From: Cyanobium gracile PCC 6307
GTDB taxonomy: Bacteria > Cyanobacteriota > Cyanobacteriia > PCC-6307 > Cyanobiaceae
DNA: 64,000 bases
Direction: 5' to 3'
Assembly (NCBI RefSeq): GCF_000316515.1
Contig: NC_019675.1
Span: 1,637,964-1,701,963 of the forward strand
A model generated the notes under the pieces. That model searched no databases. It had not been told where the DNA came from and worked only from the letters and a program-made list of their open reading frames with translations. This document shows positions 1-8,520 of this stretch, in pieces. Position 1 is the first letter of the stretch. The number at the start of each line of letters is the position of its first letter. A program made the position numbers and the translations under genes.

Positions 1-1
1 G

Positions 2-1045
2 ATCGCCCTGCAGTCGCTGGCCGATGCCCATGACGTGGCCCTGCGCATCTTCCACGGCCGCGGCGGCTCGGTGGGCCGGGGCGGCGGCCCCGCCTACCAG
101 GCGATCCTGGCCCAGCCCAGCGGCACCCTCAAAGGGCGCATCAAGATCACCGAGCAGGGGGAGGTGCTGGCCTCCAAGTACTCCCTGCCGGAACTGGCCC
201 TCTACAACCTGGAAACGGTCACCACCGCCGTGCTCCAGAACAGCATGGTCAGCACCCCGGTGGACGACACCCCCACCTGGAACGTGCTGATGGAGCGGCT
301 GGCGGCCCGCTCCCGCGACCACTACCGGGCCCTGGTGCACGACAACCCCGACCTGGTGGCCTTCTTCCAGCAGGTCACACCGATCGAGGAGATCAGCAAG
401 CTGCAGATCTCCAGCCGGCCGGCGCGGCGCAAGAGCGGCGCCAAGGACCTCTCCAGCCTGCGGGCCATCCCCTGGGTGTTCGGCTGGACCCAGAGCCGTT
501 TCCTGCTGCCCAGCTGGTACGGGGTGGGGACGGCCCTGCAGGCCGAGCTCGACGCCGACGGCGAGCAGATGGAGCTGCTGCAGCTGCTCTACCAGCGCTG
601 GCCCTTCTTCCGCATGCTGATCTCCAAGGTGGAGATGACCCTCTCCAAGGTCGACCTGGAGCTGGCCGGCCATTACGTCACCTCCCTGGGACGCCCCCAG
701 AACAGGGAGGTGTTCGCCCAGATCTTCGAGGCGATCGCCAGTGAGTTCGCCCTCACCCATTCCCTGGTGCTGCGCATCAGCAACCACAGCCGGCTGCTGG
801 ACGGCGACCCGGCCCTGCAGCTGTCGGTCGACCTGCGCAACCGCACGATCATCCCCCTGGGCTACCTGCAGGTGGCGCTGCTGCGCCGGCTGCGGGAGCA
901 GAAACGGCAGCCCCCCATGAGTGAGGGGCCCGGCGACGGGCCGGGAGGCGGCGGCGACGGCCGCACCTACAGCCGCAGCGAACTGCTCCGCGGCGCCCTG
1001 CTCACCATCAACGGCATCGCCGCCGGCATGCGCAACACGGGCTGA
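2..1045 (+). CDS. ppc: phosphoenolpyruvate carboxylase, C-terminal part (5' end outside window)
   Basis: Carboxylates phosphoenolpyruvate to oxaloacetate, the anaplerotic reaction that feeds the incomplete TCA cycle of cyanobacteria. The frame is open from base 2, so the gene enters from the left edge and only about 347 C-terminal residues are present. The glycine-rich loop [12 protein letters not shown], a hallmark of bacterial and plant PEPC, lies about residue 19 of the visible part. It is followed by the conserved [20 protein letters not shown] stretch. The protein ends in RNTG, the usual PEPC terminus, with a preceding [16 protein letters not shown] segment. A Gly/Asp/Pro-rich low-complexity insert sits about 45 residues from the end. 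Confidence 0.97.
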   Translation: MALQSLADAHDVALRIFHGRGGSVGRGGGPAYQAILAQPSGTLKGRIKITEQGEVLASKYSLPELALYNLETVTTAVLQNSMVSTPVDDTPTWNVLMERLAARSRDHYRALVHDNPDLVAFFQQVTPIEEISKLQISSRPARRKSGAKDLSSLRAIPWVFGWTQSRFLLPSWYGVGTALQAELDADGEQMELLQLLYQRWPFFRMLISKVEMTLSKVDLELAGHYVTSLGRPQNREVFAQIFEAIASEFALTHSLVLRISNHSRLLDGDPALQLSVDLRNRTIIPLGYLQVALLRRLREQKRQPPMSEGPGDGPGGGGDGRTYSRSELLRGALLTINGIAAGMRNTG

Positions 1046-1061
1046 TTCCCTGGACTCTCTG

Positions 1062-1532
1062 TTGATCCCCTTCCGCAGCCAGCCCCCGACTCCACGCCTG
1101 CGGGAGGGTTACGCCCTGCTGCAGCAGCACGACCCGGATCCGGCCGGCCTCAACCAGCTGCTGGTGGCCTGCGGGGATGGCCCCCGCAGCCCGGAGCGCT
1201 GGCAGCGGGTGCTGGAGCGCAGCACCTGGCATCTGGTGGTGCTCAACCCCGGCGGCCGGCTGGTGGGCTTCGTGCGCGCCACCAGTGACCAGGCCCTCAA
1301 TGCCAACCTCTGGGACCTGATGGCCGATCCGGCCGACCCCTGCCGGGACGAGGTCATCGGCGCCCTGGTGCAGACGGCCCTGGCCCGTCTGCGGCGGGAA
1401 CTGAGCGGCTGCAGCATCTCCCTGTCCGCCCCGCCCGAAGCGGTGACCGCCCTCACCCGGGCCGGGTTCGTGGTGGACCCGGGGGGGATCCGGGCCATGG
1501 GCCTCAACCTGCGGAGCAGTGAAGAGGGGTGA
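1062..1532 (+). CDS. GNAT-family N-acetyltransferase
   Basis: Probable GCN5-related acetyltransferase of about 156 residues; substrate unknown. A central strand-loop of the type GRLVGFVRATSD matches the GNAT beta-4 region. It is followed by a helix with repeated Leu/Arg (TALARLRRELSG) and the closing AVTALTRAGFVVDPGG segment typical of motif B. It starts 16 bp after ppc and reads the same way, so the two may be co-transcribed. No ATG fits: a TTG at 1062 is the best start, because upstream in-frame codons lie inside ppc and give low-complexity peptide. The acetyl-CoA P-loop (RxxGxG/A) is weak, so the family call is moderate. Confidence 0.65.
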   Translation: MIPFRSQPPTPRLREGYALLQQHDPDPAGLNQLLVACGDGPRSPERWQRVLERSTWHLVVLNPGGRLVGFVRATSDQALNANLWDLMADPADPCRDEVIGALVQTALARLRRELSGCSISLSAPPEAVTALTRAGFVVDPGGIRAMGLNLRSSEEG

Positions 1533-1547
1533 GGGTGACTGGGCTGA

Positions 1548-1621
1548 CGAGCATGGAGGGACTCGAACCCCCGACATTCAGAACCGGAATCTGACGCTCT
1601 ATCCAACTGAGCTACATGCCC
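1548..1621 (-). tRNA. trnR-CCG: tRNA-Arg (anticodon CCG)
   Basis: Read on the minus strand the 74 bases fold as a cloverleaf. The acceptor stem is GGGCATG paired with CATGCTC (one G.T), the D arm contains AGCTCAGTTGGATAGAGC, and the anticodon stem TCAGA/TCTGA encloses loop TTCCGGT, giving anticodon CCG. The T arm carries GGTTCGAGTCC. The discriminator is G and no CCA is encoded. It lies opposite recF, whose likely start is only 8 bp away and divergent. Confidence 0.96.
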
Positions 1622-1628
1622 TGCCACG

Positions 1629-2804
1629 GTGGTTCCGGCCCCCTGGGGGACCTTGACCGCCGATGGGGGTACCTTAGCGGCTGACCGCCCCAGAACCATC
1701 CGGCTGCACCGCCTGGACTTCCGGCATTTCCGCAACATCGACGGCCTGCAGCTGACGCTGGAGGCGCCCCGCCTGCTGGTCATCGGCAGCAACGGCCAGG
1801 GCAAGTCGAACCTGCTGGAGGGGGTGGAGCTGCTCACCAGCCTGCGCTCCCACCGCTGCAGCGTCGACCGGGATCTGATCGGCCACGGGCACCCCTGCAG
1901 CCGGCTGGCCGCTCTCACCGATGAGGCGGACAGCCTGCAGCTGGAACTGCGGCGCAGCGGCGGACGCCAGGCGTTCCGCAACGGCAAGCGGCTGGAGCGC
2001 CAGCTTGATCTGATCGGCCCCCTGCGCTGCGTCGGCTTCAGTGCCCTCGACCTGGACCTGGTGCGGGGCGAGCCGGCCCTGCGGCGCCAGTGGCTGGACC
2101 GGGTGGTGCTGCAGCTGGAGCCGGTCTACGGCGCCCTGCTGAGCCGCTACGGGCGGCTGCTGCGGCAGCGCAGCCAGCTGCTGCGCCGGGGCCTGGGTGC
2201 CGGAACGCGGCAGGAGCTGCTGGAGGCCTTCGATCAGCAGATGGCCCTGGTCGGCGCCCGCCTGCACCGCCGCCGCCAGCGGGCCCTGCGGCGCCTGGAG
2301 CCACTGGCGGCGGCCTGGCAGCAGCGCATCGGCGGGGCCGCCGAACCGCTCCGGCTCGACTACGTCAGCGGCACCGTGCTGGCGGAGGCCAGCGACGAGG
2401 AGTCCCCCTGGCGCCAGGCCCTGGAAGAGCAGCTGCGCCAGCAGCGGCCCCAGGAGGAGCGGCTGGGCCAGTGCCAGGTGGGTCCCCACCGGGACGAGGT
2501 CGCCCTGCTGATCGGCGGCCAGGCCGCGCGCCGCTACGGCTCCGCCGGCCAGCAGCGGACCCTGGTGCTGGCCCTGAAGCTGGGGGAACTGGAGCTGGTG
2601 GGCCAGGTGGTGGGTCAGCCGCCGCTGCTGCTGCTCGACGACGTGCTGGCCGAACTCGACCCAGGGCGCCAGCAACTGCTGCTGGAGGCGGTGGGGGACG
2701 GCCACCAGTGCCTGGTGAGCGCCACCCACCTGGAGGCCTTCAGCACGGGCTGGCGGGCCCGCAGTCAGGTGGTGGAACTGCGCAGCGGAGCGCTGGTGGC
2801 CTGA
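1629..2804 (+). CDS. recF: DNA replication and repair protein RecF
   Basis: SMC-like ATPase that loads RecA at single-strand gaps with RecO and RecR. Walker A GSNGQGKS is at residues 53-60, the ABC signature region is represented by YGSAGQQRT, and the Walker [13 protein letters not shown] lies near residue 335. Length is about 391, close to the usual 360-390; the RecF core begins at [15 protein letters not shown], residue 22. ATG 1629 is used, but a TTG at 1653 would remove eight extra residues. The gene abuts a tRNA on the opposite strand and precedes speD by 88 bp. It is not next to dnaN, as is common in cyanobacteria. Confidence 0.95.
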   Translation: MVPAPWGTLTADGGTLAADRPRTIRLHRLDFRHFRNIDGLQLTLEAPRLLVIGSNGQGKSNLLEGVELLTSLRSHRCSVDRDLIGHGHPCSRLAALTDEADSLQLELRRSGGRQAFRNGKRLERQLDLIGPLRCVGFSALDLDLVRGEPALRRQWLDRVVLQLEPVYGALLSRYGRLLRQRSQLLRRGLGAGTRQELLEAFDQQMALVGARLHRRRQRALRRLEPLAAAWQQRIGGAAEPLRLDYVSGTVLAEASDEESPWRQALEEQLRQQRPQEERLGQCQVGPHRDEVALLIGGQAARRYGSAGQQRTLVLALKLGELELVGQVVGQPPLLLLDDVLAELDPGRQQLLLEAVGDGHQCLVSATHLEAFSTGWRARSQVVELRSGALVA

Positions 2805-2892
2805 GGCCCGAACTCCCTGCTGCCGCAGGCAGCCTGGCGAACCTCGCTTCCGCGCTCCGGCACGTAAGGTAAGACCTGTTTGAGCGGATTCG

Positions 2893-3387
2893 ATGAACCA
2901 AACCCTTTCCAGCCTGCATCCCAACCCGGGATGGAAGCCCGCCGCCTCCCCCGCCCACCCCATTGCACACCCCGTCTCCGCCCCAGGCGACACCACCGAC
3001 GCGGTAGGGAAACACTGCATCCTCGAGCTCTACGACTGCGACTGCGCACGGCTCGATGACGAAGCTTTCCTCAGGGACACCATCACGACAGCAGCCAGAC
3101 GTGCCGGTGCGACCCTGCTCAACCTGATCACCCACCGCTTCGAACCCCAGGGCGTCACGGGGCTGGCCTTGCTGGCGGAATCCCACATCTCCATCCATAC
3201 CTGGCCCGAATCGGGCTATGCGGCCGTGGACGTGTTCACCTGCGGTGACCACACGATGCCGGAGAAGGCCTGCCAGGTGCTGTGGGAAGAGCTCGGGGCC
3301 GGCCGCCACAAGCTCACCAGCTTCCGCCGCGAAACCCCCGAGGCCCTGGCCGACAGCCAGAGGGAGCCCCAACTCGCCAGCGCCTGA
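2893..3387 (+). CDS. speD: S-adenosylmethionine decarboxylase proenzyme (SpeD)
   Basis: Makes decarboxylated SAM, the aminopropyl donor for spermidine synthesis. It is a small bacterial class 1B proenzyme. The self-cleavage site [11 protein letters not shown] is clear: cleavage between Glu97 and Ser98 would turn Ser98 into the catalytic pyruvoyl group. The catalytic Cys is in DVFTCGDH further down. The protein has about 38 extra N-terminal residues rich in Pro and His before the usual start at [10 protein letters not shown]. The ATG chosen gives this extension, and no internal ATG or GTG offers a better start. A rho-independent terminator follows 29 bp after the stop. Confidence 0.95.
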   Translation: MNQTLSSLHPNPGWKPAASPAHPIAHPVSAPGDTTDAVGKHCILELYDCDCARLDDEAFLRDTITTAARRAGATLLNLITHRFEPQGVTGLALLAESHISIHTWPESGYAAVDVFTCGDHTMPEKACQVLWEELGAGRHKLTSFRRETPEALADSQREPQLASA

Positions 3388-3415
3388 GCGTCACTGAGCC
3401 GAGCCACCACCAGCG

Positions 3416-3443
3416 GCCGGGGATGCTCTTCCCGGCTTTTTTT
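3416..3443 (+). terminator. rho-independent terminator after speD
   Basis: GCCGGG (3416-3421) pairs with CCCGGC (3431-3436) around a 9-base loop and is followed at once by seven T. It lies between speD and the convergent larE, on the side expected to end speD transcription. Confidence 0.85.
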
Positions 3444-3478
3444 GTGGCCAGGCTTCACCGGCCCGGCCCGACAAGCGC

Positions 3479-4381
3479 TCAGTCCCGCTCCGCGGCCAGG
3501 GCGCGGTTCAGCTTGCCGCTGACCAGCCCCTCGAGGTCGAGGGCCACGGCGGTGAACCCCATCTCCCTGAACGCCCCCACCAGCTCGGGGCGCAGCTCAC
3601 CCTGGGCCAGACGCTCCAGCGCCGCCGGCAGTCGGGCCGCGGGGATCTCGATGCGGGCCGTCTCCCCCTGGCTGCGCACCCGCAGCTCGGGAAAGCCGCG
3701 CTGGCGCAGCCAGTCCTCGGCGGCGGCCACCCGGGCCAGGCGCGTCTGGCTGATCGATTCGCCGTAGGGAAAGCGGGAGGCGAGGCAGGGCTGGGCCGGC
3801 TTGTCCCACCAGGGCAGCCCAAGGGCACGGGAGAGCTGGCGCACCCCCGCCTTGTCGATGCCGGCCTCCGCCAGCGGTGAGCGCACACCGAACTCCCGGG
3901 CGGCACGGATCCCGGGCCGGTGGTCGCCCAGGTCGTCGCGGTTGACGCCATCCAGCACCTGGGCGCCCCGGGCGGCGGCGGCGATGGGGGCCAGCAGCCG
4001 GTGCAGCTCCCGCTTGCAGGCGTAGCAGCGATCCTGGGGGTTGCTGGTGTAGGCGGGGTCCGCCAGCTCCGCGGTGGGCACCTCCCGGTGGCGCAGCCCC
4101 AGCCAGCGGGCCTGGTCGCTGGCCTCCCGGCGCAGGTGGGGGGCCAGGGCCGGCGAGACGCCCGTGACCGCCAGGGCCCGCTCCCCCAGCCGGTCGCCGG
4201 CCAGGGCGGCCACCAGGGCGCTGTCGACACCGCCGGAGTAGGCCACCACCACCTGGGGAAAGGCGTCGAGCTGGCGGCAGAGCGCCTCCAGACCCCGCTC
4301 CAGCGGGGCCGGCAGGGCTTCGAGAAGGCTGAGGCGGCGGGTGGCTGGCATGGCCTCGATCCTGGCAAGGCTGGGTAGCAT
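3479..4381 (-). CDS. larE: LarE-type ATP-dependent sacrificial sulfur transferase
   Basis: PP-loop family enzyme. In lactobacilli LarE adenylates the pyridinium biscarboxylate precursor of the nickel-pincer cofactor and donates sulfur from its own cysteine. The PP-loop SGGVDS is at residues 49-54, and the sacrificial-cysteine region is PAQPCLASRFPYGE (Cys199). A second cysteine pair is in RCYACK near residue 120. Length of 300 residues fits a slightly extended LarE (usual 265-280); a start at the second Met (residue 11) would bring it nearer the norm. No larA, larB or larC is next to it, so the target in this organism is not evident; cyanobacteria often carry larE alone. Confidence 0.85.
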   Translation of the reverse strand: MLPSLARIEAMPATRRLSLLEALPAPLERGLEALCRQLDAFPQVVVAYSGGVDSALVAALAGDRLGERALAVTGVSPALAPHLRREASDQARWLGLRHREVPTAELADPAYTSNPQDRCYACKRELHRLLAPIAAAARGAQVLDGVNRDDLGDHRPGIRAAREFGVRSPLAEAGIDKAGVRQLSRALGLPWWDKPAQPCLASRFPYGESISQTRLARVAAAEDWLRQRGFPELRVRSQGETARIEIPAARLPAALERLAQGELRPELVGAFREMGFTAVALDLEGLVSGKLNRALAAERD

Positions 4382-4422
4382 CCGGGTCAGATCCGCCCGC
4401 CGCTGCTCCCCGCCACCCGCCG

Positions 4423-5586
4423 ATGACCCCCGCCGCCCGCAGCACCCAGACCCCGCAGCGCGGCACTGGGCGGGGCATCGGCATCCGCACCGCCGCCAGC
4501 AGCGACGAGCGGGCCCACGGGCAGCTGCACGTCTACGACGGGGAGGGCAAGGGCAAGAGCCAGGCGGCCCTGGGGGTGGTGCTGCGCACCATCGGGCTGG
4601 GCATCTGCGAGCAGAAGCGCACCCGGGTGCTGCTGCTGCGGTTCCTCAAGGGCCCCGGCCGTGCCTACGACGAGGACAGTGCCATCGAGGCCCTGCAGCA
4701 GGGCTTCCCCCATCTGATCGACCAGGTGCGCACCGGGCGCGGCGACCACTTCAGCGCCGAGGAAGCCACCCGCTTCGACCATCAGGAGGCCCAGCGGGGC
4801 TGGGACATCGCCAAGGGGGCCATCGCCAGCAACCTCTATTCGGTGGTGGTGCTCGATGAGCTCAACCCCGTGCTCGATCTGGGACTGCTCGACACGGAAG
4901 ACGTGGTGCGAACGCTGGCCACCAAGCCGGCGGGGATGGAAATCATCTGCACGGGCCGGGGGGCACCGCGCCAGCTGGTGCAGCTGGCCGATCTGCACTC
5001 GGAGATGCGGGCCCACAGCGGACCCCAGCAGGGTCTCGAGGGACTGGAGATCTACACCGGGGAAGGCAAGGGCAAATCCACCAGCGCCCTCGGCAAGGGG
5101 CTGCAGGCCATCGGCCGGGGCATCAGCCAGGACAAGAGCCACCGGGTGCTGATCCTGCAGTGGCTCAAGGGCGGGGCGGGCTACACCGAGGACGCGGCCA
5201 TCGCCGCCCTGCGGGAGAGCTACCCCCACCTGGTGGATCACCTGCGCTCCGGACGTGACGCCATCGTCTGGCGGGGCCAGCAGCAGCCGATCGACTACGT
5301 GGAAGCGGAACGGGCCTGGGAGATCGCCCGGGCCGCCATCGCCAGCGGCCTCTACAAAACGGTGATCCTCGACGAGCTCAACCCCACCGTGGATCTGGAG
5401 CTGCTGCCGGTGGAGCCGATCGTCCAGACCCTGCTGCGCAAGCCCACCGAAACCGAGGTGATCATCACGGGCCGCTGCAAGAGCCGGCCGGCCTACTTCG
5501 ATCTGGCCAGCGTCCACTCGGAGATGGTGTGCCACAAGCACTACGCCGAGCGGGGCGTCGACCTCAAGCGGGGCGTCGACTACTGA
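4423..5586 (+). CDS. tandem CobA/BtuR-type P-loop ATPase (cob(I)yrinate adenosyltransferase-like)
   Basis: Two CobA-like domains are fused head to tail in 387 residues. Domain 1 has P-loop GEGKGKSQAALG starting at residue 40, and domain 2 has GEGKGKSTSALG starting at about 213. Each is followed by matching blocks: LLRFLKG versus LILQWLKG, VVVLDELNPVLDLGLL versus VILDELNPTVDLELL, and ICTGRG versus IITGRC. CobA adenosylates corrinoids and normally works as a homodimer, so a tandem pseudodimer is plausible. Adenosylation of a corrinoid is inferred from family only. It is divergent from larE with about 40 bp between starts. Confidence 0.85.
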   Translation: MTPAARSTQTPQRGTGRGIGIRTAASSDERAHGQLHVYDGEGKGKSQAALGVVLRTIGLGICEQKRTRVLLLRFLKGPGRAYDEDSAIEALQQGFPHLIDQVRTGRGDHFSAEEATRFDHQEAQRGWDIAKGAIASNLYSVVVLDELNPVLDLGLLDTEDVVRTLATKPAGMEIICTGRGAPRQLVQLADLHSEMRAHSGPQQGLEGLEIYTGEGKGKSTSALGKGLQAIGRGISQDKSHRVLILQWLKGGAGYTEDAAIAALRESYPHLVDHLRSGRDAIVWRGQQQPIDYVEAERAWEIARAAIASGLYKTVILDELNPTVDLELLPVEPIVQTLLRKPTETEVIITGRCKSRPAYFDLASVHSEMVCHKHYAERGVDLKRGVDY

Positions 5587-5610
5587 TCCTGGCGGTCAGG
5601 GGACTGCGGA

Positions 5611-6492
5611 TCAGGGGTTCCCGGGCCCATCGACCCGGTCGAGGCCCAGGGCGTCGTCCTCAAGCATCGCCACCTCCTCCGACGCGATGAACCGTCCCAG
5701 CAGCAGGCCCACCAGCAGGGCCACGTAGAGGGTGCTGGCGACGCTGAGGAGGATCACGAAGCGCTCCCCCACCGCATTGGACGGCAGCACATCGCCGTAG
5801 CCGACGCCGGCGATGGTGACGAAGCTGAAGTAGGTGAGCCGGTCGAGCAGGAGCTGGTGGCTGGCGGCCGCCCCGAGGCTGAAGCTGCCGGGCACCAGCA
5901 CCTGGGTGGCCGTGGCCAGCACGCCGCCGGTGAGACCCAGGTGCAGATAGCCCGCCGCGGCACCGGCCATCACCAGACCATTGACCCGCGGCACCCGGGC
6001 CAGCAGGCGCACCAGCCGCAGGGAGGTGGCCAGGAAAAAGAGGCTGAGCAGCACCATCTCCACGGCCCGGAACAGGCCGCCGGGCCAGGTCCCCATGGCC
6101 ACCGGCACCCAAAGCCCCAGGCCGCCCACCACCCCGATCCCTCGAAAGATCTCCTGGCGCAGGCGGGCGTAGGTCACCCCGGCGATCACCGGCAGGGTCT
6201 GAATCGACTGCAGGATCAGCAGGTTGAAGACCAGGGCCAGGAGCACATTGGCCGGCCAGCCCCGCGTGGCCGTCAGCGGCATCACCAGGATGGGCAGCAG
6301 GGCCGTCAGCAGGAGCGGCAGGAAGCGCTTCTCAAGGGCGATGAGGCGGCGGGCTTCCTGGCGGCGGCGCTCCAGCCACCGCTGCCTGGCGGGGGAGGAG
6401 GGATCAGTAGCGCGGAACGTCAGGATCCACCTCCTGGCTCCAGGCGTCGATGCCGCCCTGCACGTTGACCCCCTCGATGCCGTGGCGGGCAA
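5611..6492 (-). CDS. two-pore-helix potassium channel-like membrane protein
   Basis: Membrane protein of up to 293 residues with about five or six hydrophobic segments. The last pair flanks a pore loop ending TIAGVGYGDVLPSN, which matches the K+-channel selectivity filter (T)xGYGD. The tail after the last helix is short and acidic, with no RCK domain. The only upstream ATG (6492) lies inside the end of moeB, so the protein would overlap it by 89 bp. The true start may be a non-ATG codon near 6420 and is unresolved. It reads in the same direction right after moeB and may be translationally coupled. Confidence 0.7.
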   Translation of the reverse strand: MPATASRGSTCRAASTPGARRWILTFRATDPSSPARQRWLERRRQEARRLIALEKRFLPLLLTALLPILVMPLTATRGWPANVLLALVFNLLILQSIQTLPVIAGVTYARLRQEIFRGIGVVGGLGLWVPVAMGTWPGGLFRAVEMVLLSLFFLATSLRLVRLLARVPRVNGLVMAGAAAGYLHLGLTGGVLATATQVLVPGSFSLGAAASHQLLLDRLTYFSFVTIAGVGYGDVLPSNAVGERFVILLSVASTLYVALLVGLLLGRFIASEEVAMLEDDALGLDRVDGPGNP

Positions 6493-7573
6493 GGGCGATC
6501 AGGGCCTTGGCGGAACGTCCCCCCAGCTTGCAGTGGACATAGAGCCGCTTGCCGCTGGCCAGACGGCGCAACTCCTCGATCGCCTCGCCGCTCTCGATGC
6601 GATCGAGGGGGACCAGGACGGCGCCGGGGATCACAGCGATCTCCGCTTCCGGGGGATTGCGCACATCCAGCAGGAGCAGTTCGTCCTGGGGACCGTCGAG
6701 CAGGGTCTTGAGTTCGGTGACGGTGATCGTGGCCACGCTGCCCGCCTCCTCCTGGCCGGGGGCCGAGCCCCCCACGCCGCAGAACTCCTGGTAGTCGATC
6801 AGCCTGTCGATCACGGGACGCTCCGGATTGGGGCGCAGCTTCAGCTCCCGGAAGCTCATCTTCAGGGCATCAAAGAGCAGCAGGCGGCCACTCAGGCTGG
6901 TGCCGATGCCGGTGATCAGCTTGACCGCCTCGGTGGCCTGGATCATGCCGATGATCCCGGGAAGCACCCCCACCACACCCCCTTCGGCGCAGGAGGGGAC
7001 CATCCCCGGCGGCGGCGGTTCGGGGAAGAGGTCGCGGTAGTTGGGCCCACCTTCGAAGTTGAACACCGTGGCCTGGCCCTCGAAGCGGAAAATCGAGCCG
7101 TAGACGTTGGGCTTGCCCAGCAGCACGCAGGCGTCGTTGACCAGGTAGCGGGTGGGGAAGTTGTCGGTGCCGTCGCAGACGATGTCGTAGCCGGCGATGA
7201 TCTCGAGGGCGTTCTCACTGGTGAGGGCCGTTTCGTAGAGATCCACCTGGCAGTGGGGATTGATCTCGTGGATCCGGGCCTTGGCGGATTCGATCTTGGG
7301 CTTGCCCACCCAGCTGGTGCCGTGGATCACCTGGCGCTGCAGGTTGCTGTGGTCGACCACGTCGAAATCGACGATGCCCAGGCGGCCGACGCCGGCGGCG
7401 GCCAGATAGAGGAGCAGGGGGGAGCCGAGGCCGCCGGTGCCGATGCACAGCACCGAGGCCGCCTTGAGCCGCTTCTGCCCTTCCATGCCGATCTCCGGCA
7501 GGATCAGGTGACGCGAGAAGCGCACCACCTCATCGGGGCTCAGCTGGACAGCGCTAGTGTCAGGAGGAAGCAT
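6404..7573 (-). CDS. moeB: MoeB/ThiF-type adenylyltransferase with C-terminal rhodanese domain
   Basis: Activates the C-terminal glycine of a ubiquitin-like sulfur carrier (MoaD/ThiS type) by adenylation, and the rhodanese half can supply persulfide sulfur. In 389 residues, the E1-like domain has the nucleotide loop IGTGGLGSPLLLYLAAAGVG near residue 44 and the DFDVVDHSNLQRQ block, followed by CDGTDNFPTRY. The rhodanese domain covers about 275-385 with active Cys in HCKLGGRSAKAL. The start overlaps the JAMM protease gene by 14 bp, so the two form an operon. A JAMM protease next to an E1-rhodanese is a known arrangement for processing sulfur carriers. Confidence 0.93.
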   Translation of the reverse strand: MLPPDTSAVQLSPDEVVRFSRHLILPEIGMEGQKRLKAASVLCIGTGGLGSPLLLYLAAAGVGRLGIVDFDVVDHSNLQRQVIHGTSWVGKPKIESAKARIHEINPHCQVDLYETALTSENALEIIAGYDIVCDGTDNFPTRYLVNDACVLLGKPNVYGSIFRFEGQATVFNFEGGPNYRDLFPEPPPPGMVPSCAEGGVVGVLPGIIGMIQATEAVKLITGIGTSLSGRLLLFDALKMSFRELKLRPNPERPVIDRLIDYQEFCGVGGSAPGQEEAGSVATITVTELKTLLDGPQDELLLLDVRNPPEAEIAVIPGAVLVPLDRIESGEAIEELRRLASGKRLYVHCKLGGRSAKALIALARHGIEGVNVQGGIDAWSQEVDPDVPRY

Positions 7574-8063
7574 GGCAGCGAAGGCCCACGTCGCTCGAAT
7601 CGTCCATTCTCCACGCCAGCGGCCGGGGAGGACCCTGCTCCGGCAGCCACCAGCAGGCCAGGGACCACGCCTCTCCCCCGGACGCCGCCGGCGCGACCAG
7701 GCCATCGGCCTGCCCCAGGATCAGCATCAGCGTGGGGGCAAAGGCGAGGGAGCGATCCAGGGCCGAGGGCACCGGCGCCGAGAGCGGGTGGCTGTGGGCC
7801 GAGCCCAGGACCGTCAGGTCCCGGTCCCGGGCCCACTTCTGCGCCTGCAGCTGCTCGCGGGGGTCGAGGGCGAAACGGCGACGACGCTCCAGCGGCGGCT
7901 CCCAGGCATTGAGACAGGGCCAGACGTGGTCGATCTGCCAGGGGTCGCGGCGACCCAGCAGCAGGGCGCAGCCCTCCTCGGGGGCGGCGGCCAGCAGGAC
8001 GGCCTCCAGTACCGTCAGCGCCTGCCGACCGAGGCACAGCTCCTCTGGCGTCGGTGGGTTCAC
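7560..8063 (-). CDS. JAMM/Mov34-type metalloprotease
   Basis: Zinc isopeptidase-like protein of 167 residues, related to bacterial Mec+/JAMM enzymes that trim a sulfur-carrier protein's tail. The JAMM signature is complete: His90-x-His92-Pro, followed by Ser100-x-x-Asp103 in AHSHPLSAPVPSALD, with a Glu (29 or 30) upstream as the expected general base. It is the first gene of a two-gene unit with moeB, which starts inside its 3' end. Role in releasing a C-terminal Gly-Gly on a ThiS/MoaD-like carrier is inferred from this neighbourhood. Confidence 0.85.
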   Translation of the reverse strand: MNPPTPEELCLGRQALTVLEAVLLAAAPEEGCALLLGRRDPWQIDHVWPCLNAWEPPLERRRRFALDPREQLQAQKWARDRDLTVLGSAHSHPLSAPVPSALDRSLAFAPTLMLILGQADGLVAPAASGGEAWSLACWWLPEQGPPRPLAWRMDDSSDVGLRCHASS

Positions 8064-8106
8064 ACCGGTACGTTATGCGTCATTCCGTCAGGAGACCGCT
8101 CCTTCC

Positions 8107-8481
8107 ATGATCGACAGCACGACCGAGGTGAAGGAGACCATGCAGGACGACACCACCACCAGCACCGCCGCAGAGGTGGATTTCAGCGAGCGTTACAGCG
8201 ACGTGATCGGCAAGGTCAACGAAACCCTCGACAAGGTCGACTGGAGCCAGGTCGGTCGGATCGGCAAGGCCTCCGGCGTGCTGCTGGCCGTGATCGTGGC
8301 CCAGATCCTGATCAAGGGCGTGCTCGACACCATCAACCTGCTGCCCATCGTCCCCGGGCTGCTGGAACTGCTCGGCCTCGTGGTGGTCGGCAACTGGAGC
8401 TGGAACAACCTCACCACGGGTGAGAAGCGCTCGGCGGTCATGGCGAAGATCCAGTCGCTGCGCAAGGAATACCTGAGCTGA
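8107..8481 (+). CDS. CAAD-domain / CURT1-like thylakoid membrane protein
   Basis: Protein of 124 residues with the cyanobacterial CAAD domain, found alone or appended to aminoacyl-tRNA synthetases and homologous to plant CURT1, which curves thylakoid margins. It has an acidic Thr-rich N-terminus and an amphipathic stretch YSDVIGKVNETLDKVDWSQV. Two hydrophobic helices follow (about residues 57-74 and 80-96) with a short turn, then the typical GNWSWNNLTTGEKRSAV tail with a basic end. Both ATG codons (8107 and 8140) are possible; the first is used. Divergent from the JAMM gene. Confidence 0.85.
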   Translation: MIDSTTEVKETMQDDTTTSTAAEVDFSERYSDVIGKVNETLDKVDWSQVGRIGKASGVLLAVIVAQILIKGVLDTINLLPIVPGLLELLGLVVVGNWSWNNLTTGEKRSAVMAKIQSLRKEYLS

Positions 8482-8520
8482 GCACCGCTCCGTCCGCAAC
8501 AGCGGGGGCGTGAGCCCGTC

